Shown in pieces: positions 25,832 through 34,714 of a stretch of 64,000 nucleotides of DNA. Position numbers and translations under genes: made by a program. This stretch comes from Crocinitomix sp044361315 (GTDB lineage: Bacteria > Bacteroidota > Bacteroidia > Flavobacteriales_D > Crocinitomicaceae), in the NCBI GenBank assembly GCA_044361315.1, contig JBIKJA010000003.1, positions 124,001 through 188,000 on the forward strand, in the 5' to 3' direction. The stretch's first letter is position 1. Every line of letters starts with the position of its first letter. The notes beneath the pieces are model-generated. The model was not told the DNA's origin and ran no database searches. It worked only from the letters and a program-made list of their open reading frames with translations.

Positions 25832-27925
25832 ATGTCGGTTGCAGCAGCGAATAAAAATAAAATGACGATTAAAACGGGTAAACAAGAACTTAAAAAGGCA
25901 CTTGAATTAATGTGTACAGCCAAAACAATGGCCGAAAAGTACGAAGAAAATGCCCGGGTTACCTCGAAATATGTGCACGCAACTTCGCGCGGACACGAAG
26001 CGATTCAATTGGCGGTGGGGATGCAATTAAAACCGCAAGATTGGGTGTCGCCTTATTACAGAGATGATTCAATTTTACTAGGAATTGGCATGAAACCTTG
26101 GGAAATTATGCTCCAAGTTTTTGCTAAAAAAGAGGATCCTTTTTCGGGCGGACGGACGTATTATTGTCATCCGAGTTTAAATCGTGAGGACATGCCTAAA
26201 ATTCCGCATCAATCGTCTGCTACTGGGATGCAAGCCATTCCGACTACTGGCATTGCGATGGGAATTCAATATAAAGAAAAACAAGGTTTAGCAGCTGACT
26301 ATCAGGGTGAAAATCCGGTGGTTGTTTGTTCGTTGGGCGATGCTTCTTGCACCGAGGGTGAGGTTTCGGAAGCTTTTCAAATGGCGGCTTTAAAACAATT
26401 TCCGATTTTGTATTTGGTGCAAGATAACGAATGGGATATTTCGGCCAATGCTAAAGAAATTCGCGCGCAAGATATTAGTTATTATGCCCAAGGTTTTAAA
26501 GGTTTAGAAACCATTACCATTGACGGTACTGATTTTGAAACCTGTTACCAAACCATAAAAATGGTGTTTGAAAAAATTCGGAAAGAACGTCGACCTTTTT
26601 TGGTGCATGCAAAAGTACCTTTGCTTAACCACCATACGTCAGGTGTTCGGAAAGAATGGTACCGCGATGATTTGGAGGAAGCGGCTTTGCGTGACCCTTA
26701 TCCGAAATTGGTGGAATTATGTCATGAAATTGGCTTAACGGAAACGGATGTTAAAACCATAGAAAATGGCGTAAAAACCTTGGTTGACACAGATTTTGAT
26801 CGGGCTTTTAACGCCGCCGAACCTGACCCAGCATCGGTAACTGACTTTTACTTTGCGCCTACCCCAATTTTGGAAGAAAAGGGCGAACGTGAACCGAAAG
26901 GCAAAAAACCGACCGTAATGGTGGATAGTGCGCTTTTTGGGATTCGAGAAATTTTGGCAAAACATCCAGAGGCTTTATTATACGGGCAAGATGTGGGGGG
27001 AAGATTGGGGGGAGTTTTCCGCGAGGCAGCTACCTTGGCGCAACAGTTTGGGGACAACCGTGTTTTTAACACGCCTATTCAAGAAGCGTTTATTATTGGA
27101 AGCACGGTTGGGATGTCTGCTGTTGGCTTAAAACCTATTGTGGAGGTTCAATTTGCCGATTATATTTGGCCAGGCTTGAACCAATTATTCACCGAAGTGA
27201 GTCGTTCGTATTACCTCTCTAATGGCAAATGGCCGGTGAGTGCAATTATTCGTGTGCCCATTGGTGCTTATGGCAGTGGTGGTCCTTATCATTCGTCTAG
27301 TGTTGAATCGGTAGTAACGAATATTCGAGGAATAAAGGTGGCGTATCCATCCACAGGTGCCGATTTAAAGGGCTTGATGAAAGCTGCGTTTTACGATCCT
27401 AATCCGGTGGTAATGCTCGAACATAAAGGACTTTATTGGAGTAAAATTAAAGGAACTGAAGGCGCCATGACGGTGGAGCCAGATGAAGATTATGTGATTC
27501 CATTTGGAAAAGCCCGTCAAGTGTTGGCGGCTGCTCCTGATAAAATTGCAAAAGGCGAATCATTAGTGATTGTGACGTATGGCAGAGGTGTTTATTGGTC
27601 GTTAGAAGCGGCGGAAAGTTTCCCAGGTCAAATTGAAATTATTGACCTTCGCACCTTGAGTCCTTGGGATGAAAATGCTGTTTTTGAAGCGGTTAACCTA
27701 CATAATAAATGCTTGTTAGTAACAGAAGAATCAATCGAAGCGACGTTCACCTTGAGCATTGCAGCAAAAATTCAAAAAAATTGTTTCAGACAATTAGACG
27801 CACCAATTGAAATTATTGGATCCGTTGATACCCCAGCCATTCCTTTAAATTCGACGTTAGAAGCAGCGCTTTTGACGAATGCTGACAAGGTAAAAACAGG
27901 GATTCAGAACGTTTTTGATTTTTAA
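25832..27925 (+). CDS. Fused alpha/beta E1 component of a 2-oxoacid dehydrogenase
   Basis: The 697-residue protein joins both E1 subunits. Residues about 1-345 are the thiamine diphosphate-binding alpha part (SRGHEAIQLAVGMQL, PYYRDDSILLGIG, and the GDAS...N motif VCSLGDASCTEGEVSEAF with DNEWDIS). Residues about 370-697 are the beta part (LYGQDVGGRLGGVFREA, NTPIQEAFIIGSTVGMSAVG, VEVQFADYIWPGLNQL, VTEESIEATFTLSIAA). It decarboxylates a 2-oxoacid and passes the acyl group to E2 lipoamide. Branched-chain 2-oxoacids are likely, pyruvate possible. Fused E1 genes are common in Bacteroidota and are often misnamed in databases. No E2 or E3 gene is nearby. Promoter and start at 25832 agree. Confidence 0.88.
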   Translation: MSVAAANKNKMTIKTGKQELKKALELMCTAKTMAEKYEENARVTSKYVHATSRGHEAIQLAVGMQLKPQDWVSPYYRDDSILLGIGMKPWEIMLQVFAKKEDPFSGGRTYYCHPSLNREDMPKIPHQSSATGMQAIPTTGIAMGIQYKEKQGLAADYQGENPVVVCSLGDASCTEGEVSEAFQMAALKQFPILYLVQDNEWDISANAKEIRAQDISYYAQGFKGLETITIDGTDFETCYQTIKMVFEKIRKERRPFLVHAKVPLLNHHTSGVRKEWYRDDLEEAALRDPYPKLVELCHEIGLTETDVKTIENGVKTLVDTDFDRAFNAAEPDPASVTDFYFAPTPILEEKGEREPKGKKPTVMVDSALFGIREILAKHPEALLYGQDVGGRLGGVFREAATLAQQFGDNRVFNTPIQEAFIIGSTVGMSAVGLKPIVEVQFADYIWPGLNQLFTEVSRSYYLSNGKWPVSAIIRVPIGAYGSGGPYHSSSVESVVTNIRGIKVAYPSTGADLKGLMKAAFYDPNPVVMLEHKGLYWSKIKGTEGAMTVEPDEDYVIPFGKARQVLAAAPDKIAKGESLVIVTYGRGVYWSLEAAESFPGQIEIIDLRTLSPWDENAVFEAVNLHNKCLLVTEESIEATFTLSIAAKIQKNCFRQLDAPIEIIGSVDTPAIPLNSTLEAALLTNADKVKTGIQNVFDF

Positions 27926-28237
27926 AAAAAGTACCTGATATACTGTTTTGAAGTCTCGGAAGATGACAGAATAATTGCATCCAATAAAATGATTGGAAAA
28001 AGTGATGCTCATTGCCTAGATTTGGGTTTACTGATCTTTCTAAAATATAGTTGGTCGGCAGTCGAGTATCATAATTATTTTCAAAAAACAAAATCTCTTC
28101 TGAATTGATGTTGTTATCACTTTCATTTATTCTCAAATTGATCAGGATTTTAGCTTATACTATCAATTTTTTTTACATCTTTTTGTAACCAAGTTTAGCT
28201 TTAGGGCGACTTATCTAAAAACAAAATAATTTTTAGT

Positions 28238-28576
28238 ATGAATTTAGCGAGTATAATTATACCAACTGTGGTTTTTGCAATGATTTTTGGAATTGTTTAT
28301 GTTATTACAACTGCCATGCACCGCGAAAATATGGCGTTAATCGAAGCAGGGATTAATCCAAAGGATGGACGGAAGAAAAAAGATTCAAATTTGAAAGGAG
28401 GGTTGTTTTTCGTTTTTGTGCCGATAGGAATTTTGGTGGGGAATTTAACACATCACTTATTTGGTCTTGAAGCTGCGCCCGCTGCGGTGGTTTTTTCCTT
28501 TCTTTTTGGAGGAATCTCGCTGATCTTGGCGCATCTCTTGGAAAAAAAGAAGAATGATCCGTCGAGCGAAGATTAA
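28238..28576 (+). CDS. DUF6249-type small membrane protein
   Basis: A 112-residue protein with one N-terminal membrane helix (IIIPTVVFAMIFGIVYVITT). A short cytoplasmic loop follows (HRENMALIEAGINPKDGRKK). Two more hydrophobic segments are GGLFFVFVPIGILVGNLTHH and AAVVFSFLFGGISLILAHLL. The H-R-E-x-M-A-L-I-E-x-G motif is typical of a small family in Bacteroidota that is usually encoded just before an ECF sigma factor, as here: the sigma gene starts 6 bp downstream. It is probably the first gene of a three-gene regulatory operon and may modulate the sigma factor at the inner membrane; that role is inference. Confidence 0.75.
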   Translation: MNLASIIIPTVVFAMIFGIVYVITTAMHRENMALIEAGINPKDGRKKKDSNLKGGLFFVFVPIGILVGNLTHHLFGLEAAPAAVVFSFLFGGISLILAHLLEKKKNDPSSED

Positions 28577-28582
28577 TTACTT

Positions 28583-29155
28583 GTGACAGAGCTTGAAATT
28601 CGATCGCTTATTGCTGACATCCTAAAGGATGATCGCCAAAAGTATGCGGTGTTGGTAAATCAATACAGACACCTCGTGTTTACTCTTTGCCTTAAAATGT
28701 TGAAAAACCAAGAAGATGCAGAAGATGTGGCTCAAGATACGTTTGTGAAGGCTTTTCAACAATTAAAATCGTTTCGAGGGGAAGCTAAATTTTCGACGTG
28801 GCTTTTTAAAATCGCTTATTTTTCGTCGATTAATTTTTTACGGAAACGGAACCGCTTGCGCACCGAATCTTTAAAAACTACCGAAACGAATGGTGAAGAT
28901 CATTCGATTTTTATGGAATTGGCAGAAGAAGAGCGAAAGTATTACCTCGATCTTGCTTTGACTTATTTGACACCTGTTGAAAGAGGAATAATTTCGTTGT
29001 ACTATTTTGAAGAAAATTCGATGGAGGAAGTGGCGCAAATCACAGGGCAATCGTTGAGTAATACCAAAGTAATTGTCCACCGAACACGAAAAAAATTGAA
29101 TGAGATTTTAAACCTGCTTTTGAAAAATAAAGCGAATATTTTATTAGAAATTTAA
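28583..29155 (+). CDS. ECF-type RNA polymerase sigma factor
   Basis: A 190-residue sigma-70 family protein starting at GTG 28583. Region 2 spans about residues 18-90 (YRHLVFTLCLKMLKNQEDAE, then DVAQDTFVKAFQQLKSF and FSTWLFKIAYFSSINFLRKR). Region 4 spans about 125-180 (YLDLALTYLTPVERGIISLY, SMEEVAQITGQSLSNTKVIV). There is no region 1 or 3, as in all ECF factors. It sits between a DUF6249 membrane protein (6 bp upstream) and a small membrane protein that overlaps its stop codon, the usual place for an anti-sigma factor. The signal and target promoters are unknown. Confidence 0.92.
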   Translation: MTELEIRSLIADILKDDRQKYAVLVNQYRHLVFTLCLKMLKNQEDAEDVAQDTFVKAFQQLKSFRGEAKFSTWLFKIAYFSSINFLRKRNRLRTESLKTTETNGEDHSIFMELAEEERKYYLDLALTYLTPVERGIISLYYFEENSMEEVAQITGQSLSNTKVIVHRTRKKLNEILNLLLKNKANILLEI

Positions 29156-29529
29156 TGCATAATTCTATGAATCCAATTGATAAAGAATTTAGTTCATTGC
29201 TCAAAAAAGAGGTGGAAGAGGTTCGTCTTTCGGCCAGTTTTACGGAAAAAATCATGGAAGAGGTTCAAACAAAAAAACAATTCCATTGCGCACCTTTGAT
29301 TTCAAAAAAAGGATGGTGGGTGATTCTTACCTATTTTGTGGTGATGGTTGTTTTAACTGCCTTGAATGGCGCTGATGCAGATTCACTTCAGTTAGTTGAG
29401 TCATTAAAAATGGATTATTTGATGGAAATTAGCACTATGCCATTGATTGGATTGTCGGTAATTCTCCTCTTTATTTCGTGCGATTTTTATTTTCGATCAA
29501 GTATCATTCGACGCGAACGACCTAAATAA
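29155..29529 (+). CDS. Small two-helix membrane protein, candidate anti-sigma factor
   Basis: A 124-residue protein whose ATG overlaps the sigma factor stop (TAATG), indicating translational coupling. The N-terminal 45 residues are charged and soluble (NPIDKEFSSLLKKEVEEVRL, FTEKIMEEV). Two membrane helices follow (WWVILTYFVVMVVLTAL near residue 60, MPLIGLSVILLFISCDFYF near 98). A soluble cytoplasmic N-terminus plus membrane helices beside an ECF sigma gene is the classic anti-sigma layout, but no zinc-binding H-x-x-x-C-x-x-C motif is present. The function is therefore inferred from position. Its 3' end overlaps the convergent NlpC/P60 gene by 8 bp. Confidence 0.7.
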   Translation: MHNSMNPIDKEFSSLLKKEVEEVRLSASFTEKIMEEVQTKKQFHCAPLISKKGWWVILTYFVVMVVLTALNGADADSLQLVESLKMDYLMEISTMPLIGLSVILLFISCDFYFRSSIIRRERPK

Positions 29530-30472
29530 AAGTCCCCGCCGCCTTAAGTCTTGTTTGCCAATAGGTCGATTTTTCAATTTCTGTGATTATGACCCCTTGA
29601 CTTGTCGAAGAATGCACCATTACTAAGCCACTGCCTTTTGTATTAATAACTAAACCAACATGAGAAATTGTTGAACCTGAAGAGAAAAACACCAAATCGC
29701 CTGTAAAAGCATCGGCCAAATTCACCTTTTTTGCTTCGGCTAATATATCTGGAGATGATCTCGGTATAATGATCCCAAACCGTCGGTGAACATGACCGAC
29801 AAATCCTGAACAATCAAACCCGTCTGGCTCTGTACCAGACCATTTATATTTTGTACCGACCAAAGATTTAGCATAAATCACCAACTTTTCTCTAAAACTT
29901 AAGCCAGCTCCATTTTCGTCTTCTTTATCATCCCTTTTAAGGGGTTTATCCGTTGAGTTTTCATCCGGTAAATCAACAAAAACGTCTTCTCCACCATTAC
30001 TACGTTTGTCGTGAATTAAATCAGGACGTGCTTTAATTCCTTTGAGTTCATTTAAGCGAAAGGCTTTAATATCATCCGCTGAACCATTTAAATTTGCTTT
30101 TCGAAACCTGATTTCTAAATCGGTGAGGTAGGTTTTTAAGCTTCCAATTTCTTGGTAATGCGCCAATAAATAATCATTGATTCGTTCGTTTTCTAAAAAA
30201 ATTCGGTACGATGCAATAGCCTCTTCGATAGCATTGTTGTGTCGTTTAAACCAAACCGCATCTTTTGACAATCTAAATAATGCCAACGCCCGATAAAATG
30301 AAGGCATGCCACTATAATCGTAGGCTGGATCTGCGATTAACTTTGTTGATTTTCTTAAAACCTTCAGATAATACCCCTGATCGTAAAGCACTTCCAATTG
30401 GTCAATTTGCCTGTCTTGTGTCAAACCTTGAAGAGTGGTAAAAAGAAAACCTATAAAAAACAGATACTTCAT
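29522..30472 (-). CDS. Exported NlpC/P60 cysteine peptidase (C40)
   Basis: A 316-residue protein with signal peptide MKYLFFIGFLFTTLQGLTQD. A helical N-terminal region of about 170 residues is poorly conserved (LEVLYDQGYYLKVLRKSTKL). The C-terminal NlpC/P60 domain (about 195-316) has the catalytic cysteine in DGFDCSGFVGHVHRRFG near residue 222, the histidine in ISHVGLVI near 268 and a third residue in VHSSTSQG near 286. Such enzymes cut D-Glu-diaminopimelate bonds in peptidoglycan stem peptides in the periplasm. It lies divergent from lpxB. Confidence 0.85.
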   Translation of the reverse strand: MKYLFFIGFLFTTLQGLTQDRQIDQLEVLYDQGYYLKVLRKSTKLIADPAYDYSGMPSFYRALALFRLSKDAVWFKRHNNAIEEAIASYRIFLENERINDYLLAHYQEIGSLKTYLTDLEIRFRKANLNGSADDIKAFRLNELKGIKARPDLIHDKRSNGGEDVFVDLPDENSTDKPLKRDDKEDENGAGLSFREKLVIYAKSLVGTKYKWSGTEPDGFDCSGFVGHVHRRFGIIIPRSSPDILAEAKKVNLADAFTGDLVFFSSGSTISHVGLVINTKGSGLVMVHSSTSQGVIITEIEKSTYWQTRLKAAGTFI

Positions 30473-30581
30473 GTTACAAATTTGTACGAAAATTAAGGAT
30501 TAATTCCGAAATATCCCCCTGTATTCACAACTTTTTGTTAATTCAAAAATTTAAAGCGGCTGTCTAGCGGCCAATTTGTCG

Positions 30582-30589
30582 TATTTTTG
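30582..30589 (+). promoter_or_regulatory. -7 box (TAttTTTG) for the lpxB-spoIID operon
   Basis: TATTTTTG lies 77 bp before the preferred lpxB start (TTG 30667). No clear -33 element. Confidence 0.4.
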
Positions 30590-30666
30590 CAGATTAATTT
30601 AAGTTGCTTGTTTTTGAGTTTAAAACCCTCATAAACAGGTCGATTTTTGAACTAAAAACGCGTAAA

Positions 30667-31791
30667 TTGAAATATTATATCATAGCAGGGGAAGCATCTG
30701 GCGATTTACATGGAAGTAATTTGCTCCAAGCCTTAAAATCGAAAGATTCTTTGGCTGAATTTAGATTTTGGGGAGGCGATCGGATGCAAGAAATAGCTGG
30801 CAAACCGGTAAAGCATATTCGCGACCTTGCATTTATGGGGTTTGTAGAGGTTGTTGCCAATCTCCGAACGATTTTAAACAATATTTCTTTTTGTAAAAAC
30901 GATATTTTATCTTACCAACCTGACGCCATTATTTTAGTGGATTATCCTGGATTTAATTTGAGAATTGCTGAGTTTGCAAAAAAAAATGGGATCCGTGTTC
31001 ATTATTACGTATCCCCTCAAATTTGGGCTTGGAAACAAAGTAGAATCCACAAAATTAAAAGGGTGGTGGATCACATGTATTGTATTTTACCTTTTGAAAA
31101 GGCTTTTTATCAGCGGTTTGATATGGAAGTGCATTATGTGGGACACCCGTTGGTTGATGCCATTAAGAATTTTAAGGCAACTGCCATCAATGAATCAGAT
31201 TTTAGACAAAATTTCAACTTGAGTGATCGACCAATTTTGGCATTATTACCAGGAAGCAGATTGCAAGAGATTAAGGCGAAATTGCCAATTATGTTGACGG
31301 CTTCGCACGCTTTTAAGGACATGGAGATTTTGATTGCTGGCGCGCCTAATATTCCTGAAAAACTCTACCTTGACCTTGCGAATGGACTGCCGATTAAGGT
31401 GATTCCGAATCGGACTTACGACCTTTTAAACCATGCCCATCTTGGAATCGTGACCTCTGGAACAGCTACCTTAGAAACGGCACTTTTTAAGGTTCCTCAA
31501 GTGGTGTGTTACAAAGGAAATCCTATTTCTATTGCCATTGCTCGGCGATTGATTAAGGTAAAATACATCTCTTTGGTTAACTTAATTATGGACAAAGAAA
31601 TTGTAAAAGAACTAATTCAGGGTGACCTTACGCCTGCCAAAATTAATGCCGAATTACTGCCCTTGAGAGATTCGACCAATCCGAAAAAAATTGAAATGTT
31701 GCATGCTTACGACCAATTGGAGCAAATGTTGGGAGATGGAAAAGCGTCTAATGAAATTGCCTCACTGATTATTCAAAATCAAACTGGGTAA
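30667..31791 (+). CDS. lpxB: Lipid-A-disaccharide synthase
   Basis: This 374-residue GT19 enzyme joins UDP-2,3-diacylglucosamine and lipid X to make the lipid A disaccharide on the inner face of the cytoplasmic membrane. It begins KYYIIAGEASGDLHGSNLL, the highly conserved N-terminal signature. DLAFMGFVEV, YYVSPQIWAWKQSRI, YVGHPLVDAI, LLPGSRLQEIK and GIVTSGTATLETAL follow in family order. TTG 30667 is chosen because homologues start at M-K-Y-Y-I-I-A-G-E; an upstream TTG at 30604 would add 21 residues with no counterpart. The SpoIID gene follows after 6 bp. Confidence 0.95.
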   Translation: MKYYIIAGEASGDLHGSNLLQALKSKDSLAEFRFWGGDRMQEIAGKPVKHIRDLAFMGFVEVVANLRTILNNISFCKNDILSYQPDAIILVDYPGFNLRIAEFAKKNGIRVHYYVSPQIWAWKQSRIHKIKRVVDHMYCILPFEKAFYQRFDMEVHYVGHPLVDAIKNFKATAINESDFRQNFNLSDRPILALLPGSRLQEIKAKLPIMLTASHAFKDMEILIAGAPNIPEKLYLDLANGLPIKVIPNRTYDLLNHAHLGIVTSGTATLETALFKVPQVVCYKGNPISIAIARRLIKVKYISLVNLIMDKEIVKELIQGDLTPAKINAELLPLRDSTNPKKIEMLHAYDQLEQMLGDGKASNEIASLIIQNQTG

Positions 31792-31797
31792 GTCGAA

Positions 31798-33000
31798 ATG
31801 CAAAAGATTCTACTGCATATTATATTACTCTTGGTTTTGCCTAAACTTTGTGCGCAAGAATTGGACATTGGGATTATGCGTGATTACCAATTGGGAACGA
31901 TAGAAATTTCGTACCATACAGGTAATTACGAAATTTATGGGGATTCTACCTTAGTGACAAATCTTTGGCAAGGACAGTCGATTTTATTTAAGCGGGTTGG
32001 CACACAAATTAAGGTGGTAAAATCAGATAAAACGATTGGTTCGTATGACAACATTACCGTGAAAGAAATGTCTGAAAATAGTTGTCTTAAAATTCAATGC
32101 CTTGCCCCTACTTCAAAAAAAACACGCAGGTATCGCAATGATTTTATTTTGACCCCTCAAAATACGACTGAGATTAAGGTGATTAATCGGGTGGAAATGA
32201 GTAATTATTTGGGAGGTGTAATTGAAAGCGAAGGCGGTGGTGGTAAACACCTTGAATATTATAAAGTGCAAGCGATTTTGAGTAGAACCTATGTGTTGGG
32301 CCATCTAGGAAAACACAAAAAGGAAGGGTTTCAATTGTGCGACCAAGTGCATTGCCAAGCATACCATAATATGTTGATTTATACCCCCACAATTGCCGAG
32401 GCAGTGGATGCCACGCGGGGTATTGTAATGTTGAGACAAGACCTGAATTTAGCCGAAGGTTTTTTCTTTGCGAATTGTGGTGGGCAAACAAGCGAAGCGG
32501 ATTTTGTTTGGAATGAAATTGTGCCTCATTGTAAAAGTGTTTTGGATACCTTTTGCACCCGATCATCGCAAGCCACATGGACCAAAGAAATTGATGCCGT
32601 GGAATGGCGCGATTATCTTTTTAAAGAATTTGGGTACCCCATTAATGATTCGATTTTAGGTCCCTTGATTTATAATTTTTCCCAGCCTACGCGTGAAGCA
32701 TTTTATAAATACCCACAATTGGGAATTCCTTTGCGGGATATTCGCACGCATTTTCGGTTAAAATCGACATGGTTTTCGTGTAAAAAAGTAGGGGACGTGG
32801 TGATTTTGAGTGGGAAAGGTTTTGGACACGGCGTTGGCGTTTGTCAAGAAGGGGCGATGGGTATGGCGATTCATGGGTTTTCGGCAGATCAAATTCTGAA
32901 TTTCTATTTCACAAATATCCGTTTAATGGATTATTACAGTTGGAGTTTTTACCAACAACGCGAATTTATCAAAGCGGAATTAGAACGAGCATCATTATAA
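31798..33000 (+). CDS. SpoIID/LytB domain protein
   Basis: A 400-residue exported protein with signal peptide QKILLHIILLLVLPKLCAQ. The SpoIID domain contains VEMSNYLGGVIESEG near residue 132, VQAILSRTYVLGHLGKH near 157, CDQVHCQAYHNM, GFFFANCGGQTSEADFVWNE near 220 and GKGFGHGVGVCQEGAMGMAI near 341. SpoIID proteins are lytic transglycosylases acting on denuded glycan; LytB is an amidase enhancer. Homologues are frequent in non-sporulating Bacteroidota, probably for cell-wall remodelling. The gene follows lpxB after 6 bp and likely shares its transcript. Confidence 0.9.
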   Translation: MQKILLHIILLLVLPKLCAQELDIGIMRDYQLGTIEISYHTGNYEIYGDSTLVTNLWQGQSILFKRVGTQIKVVKSDKTIGSYDNITVKEMSENSCLKIQCLAPTSKKTRRYRNDFILTPQNTTEIKVINRVEMSNYLGGVIESEGGGGKHLEYYKVQAILSRTYVLGHLGKHKKEGFQLCDQVHCQAYHNMLIYTPTIAEAVDATRGIVMLRQDLNLAEGFFFANCGGQTSEADFVWNEIVPHCKSVLDTFCTRSSQATWTKEIDAVEWRDYLFKEFGYPINDSILGPLIYNFSQPTREAFYKYPQLGIPLRDIRTHFRLKSTWFSCKKVGDVVILSGKGFGHGVGVCQEGAMGMAIHGFSADQILNFYFTNIRLMDYYSWSFYQQREFIKAELERASL

Positions 33001-33045
33001 TTCTTATGATTATAAAACCACGTAGTATCCTTTAAACGTTGATTT

Positions 33046-33432
33046 CATAGATTTTTATTGGAAAATGGGAGTGGGTGCATACTTCTTATTTTAATATTGC
33101 CTGTGGAGGAGCAGAAATTCATCAAAAATTTAACCCAGCCACAGAAGAAGTTTCATTTGAACTTGAATTTCAAAAAGAAGGTGTTTTTGATTTTAAGGAA
33201 AAATGAAATAGTCATTGCCTCTTATAAAACAAAATTTAAGGAGTTTAATATATCAAATGATCCGTATTCTCTTGGTTGGTATTATTTTTATATTCATTTC
33301 AATAATGGTCAGGATCTACGTTATTTTTTTGGGATAGTTACTAAAGATAGCATAGTTACCTCTGGATTTGAAGGTTTTGAATATACCTATGGCCTAGTGG
33401 GTGCCAAGGTTCTAGTAGCCACTAGATTATAA
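33046..33432 (+). pseudogene. Frameshifted, 5'-truncated small lipocalin-like protein gene
   Basis: Two overlapping frames join into one protein-like sequence. The first (frame of 33064) reads KWEWVHTSYFNIACGGAEIH, then FELEFQKEGVFDFKEK, and stops at TGA near 33204. The second continues NEIVIASYKTKFKEFNISND, then GWYYFYIHFN, to TAA 33430-33432. Removing one A from the AAAAA run at about 33200-33205 restores FKENEIVIAS. Small G-K-W-x-W-V proteins of this type with a lipoprotein signal are common in Bacteroidota. Here the signal and start are missing, and an in-frame TAG lies just upstream. I treat this as a decayed gene. Confidence 0.55.
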
Positions 33433-33577
33433 AACCTTAGTTTTTTTAATCACAGACCTTGAAAATAGCACAGTAAAACTATCCTAGCCCCGATTGTAGC
33501 GGAAATCCTTTTGAGCCATTCGTGTCGGTGGTGAAAAAGATTGCAGAGAAAAGCGGGAAAAGCTCCAAGAAACTACA

Positions 33578-33991
33578 CTAAACTTCCCAAGGTTTGCCTG
33601 TGCGGTAACCAGTGCCTTTGAAACTTGCCACCTCGGTATTGTCTTGATTATAAACAGCCACAAGGTAAACGCCGATATTTTTTGTGAGGGAAAGTTGCGT
33701 GGTTTCTGTTCGCAAGACATCTTTCACGTGAACTGGCTTTAGGTGCGAGATGGAAGTTTCGATAGATACGGCGTGGATGCCATACGAATTGACAGAAAAT
33801 GCAAGCGCACTGTCGGCCAACGAATAGGTAATGCCTCCGTGGGCGATGTTAAATCCGTTGACCATTTGAGGGGTTACGGTGAGTTCGCACACCACGTTGC
33901 CGGGTTCAAATTTTGTTACCGAAATTCCTAACCAACGACTCATTTCGTCGTTTTTTAGCATTTTTTCGACGATTGCGCGGGCTCGTTCCAC
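33578..33991 (-). CDS. PaaI-type hotdog-fold thioesterase
   Basis: A 137-residue single hotdog domain. The motif VNGFNIAHGGITYSLADSALAF near residues 44-65 is the PaaI signature (N-x-x-x-x-x-H-G-G-x-x-x-x-L-A-D), followed by SIETSISHLKPVHVKDVL. PaaI enzymes hydrolyse ring-hydroxylated phenylacetyl-CoA derivatives and other acyl-CoAs in the cytosol. No other phenylacetate genes are in the window, so a general housekeeping thioesterase is equally likely. It lies 15 bp downstream of the acidic hypothetical gene and is probably cotranscribed with it. Confidence 0.88.
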   Translation of the reverse strand: MERARAIVEKMLKNDEMSRWLGISVTKFEPGNVVCELTVTPQMVNGFNIAHGGITYSLADSALAFSVNSYGIHAVSIETSISHLKPVHVKDVLRTETTQLSLTKNIGVYLVAVYNQDNTEVASFKGTGYRTGKPWEV

Positions 33992-34006
33992 TATTAAATG
34001 GGCTGC

Positions 34007-34486
34007 TTAACGAATAACGGCTGCGTTGAGCAGCCCGATCATTCCTGAACTAACAATGAATAATTGGGTTTTTGTTTCCTCGTCTAATTCTTCGCCGTCT
34101 TCGTCCACGGCTTCGATTTCTGCCATCATAAATTGTGCAATATGATGTTGCTCAATAAGATCCTGCATTGGAGTATAGTCTTCTTGCTCATAAATGGCAT
34201 CGAGTGCCAATAAAAATGGCTCTTGAAAATTATCGATATCGTCTTCGGAAATTTCTTTCAATTTTAAACCTTCTTCGTTAAACGCCTCCAATGCCACAGC
34301 AAAATAATAAATACTGTACATGTTTAAATCGTCGTTTTCATATTCTAAACCTGCTTGTAAGATATAATTGAGTAAGTTTTCTTGATTTAAGGTCAATTCT
34401 TCGATTTTTTTGTCCAAAGCATCCTCGCTTAGTCCATCTATTCGGGTTAAGGCTTTTTCTAAACTTTCTATGCTTACTTGACTCAT
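34007..34486 (-). CDS. Conserved acidic hypothetical protein
   Basis: I do not recognise the family. The 159-residue protein is strongly acidic, helix-rich and has no signal peptide until a mildly hydrophobic C-terminus (QLFIVSSGMIGLLNAAVIR). Visible segments are LEKALTRIDGLSEDALDKKI, QENLLNYILQAGLEYENDDL and DGEELDEETK. It has a clear promoter (34534-34563) and is followed after 15 bp by the PaaI thioesterase. Function unknown. Confidence 0.7.
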   Translation of the reverse strand: MSQVSIESLEKALTRIDGLSEDALDKKIEELTLNQENLLNYILQAGLEYENDDLNMYSIYYFAVALEAFNEEGLKLKEISEDDIDNFQEPFLLALDAIYEQEDYTPMQDLIEQHHIAQFMMAEIEAVDEDGEELDEETKTQLFIVSSGMIGLLNAAVIR

Positions 34487-34533
34487 TGAAATGGTTTTAA
34501 TTTGTTTTTGTCTCCCTTTCGGAGGTTTTGGTG

Positions 34534-34563
34534 CAAAGTTAGAAACAAATGTTGGATTTACAA
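34534..34563 (-). promoter_or_regulatory. Promoter of the acidic hypothetical-PaaI unit
   Basis: Minus strand: TTG (34563-34561), 19-bp spacer, TAACTTTG (34541-34534). Both elements fit the Bacteroidota consensus; the leader is about 45 nt. Confidence 0.6.
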
Positions 34564-34714
34564 AAAATCGGTTTGTTGCTATGCGCCAAAATTAGACCCT
34601 GTTAAATCGGACAACAAAAAAAATCCCGCAGATTTCGCTGATTAGGGCAGATGTTCTTTAAACAAGATTAGATAAAATTAAATATTTTCGAGGATTATTC
34701 AAAAATTAGATGGA

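Noticed and set aside
27813..28136. 107-codon minus-strand frame beyond the E1 gene
   Set aside because: A third of it is antisense to conserved E1 sequence and the rest lacks domain-like features; the plus-strand reading looks more protein-like.
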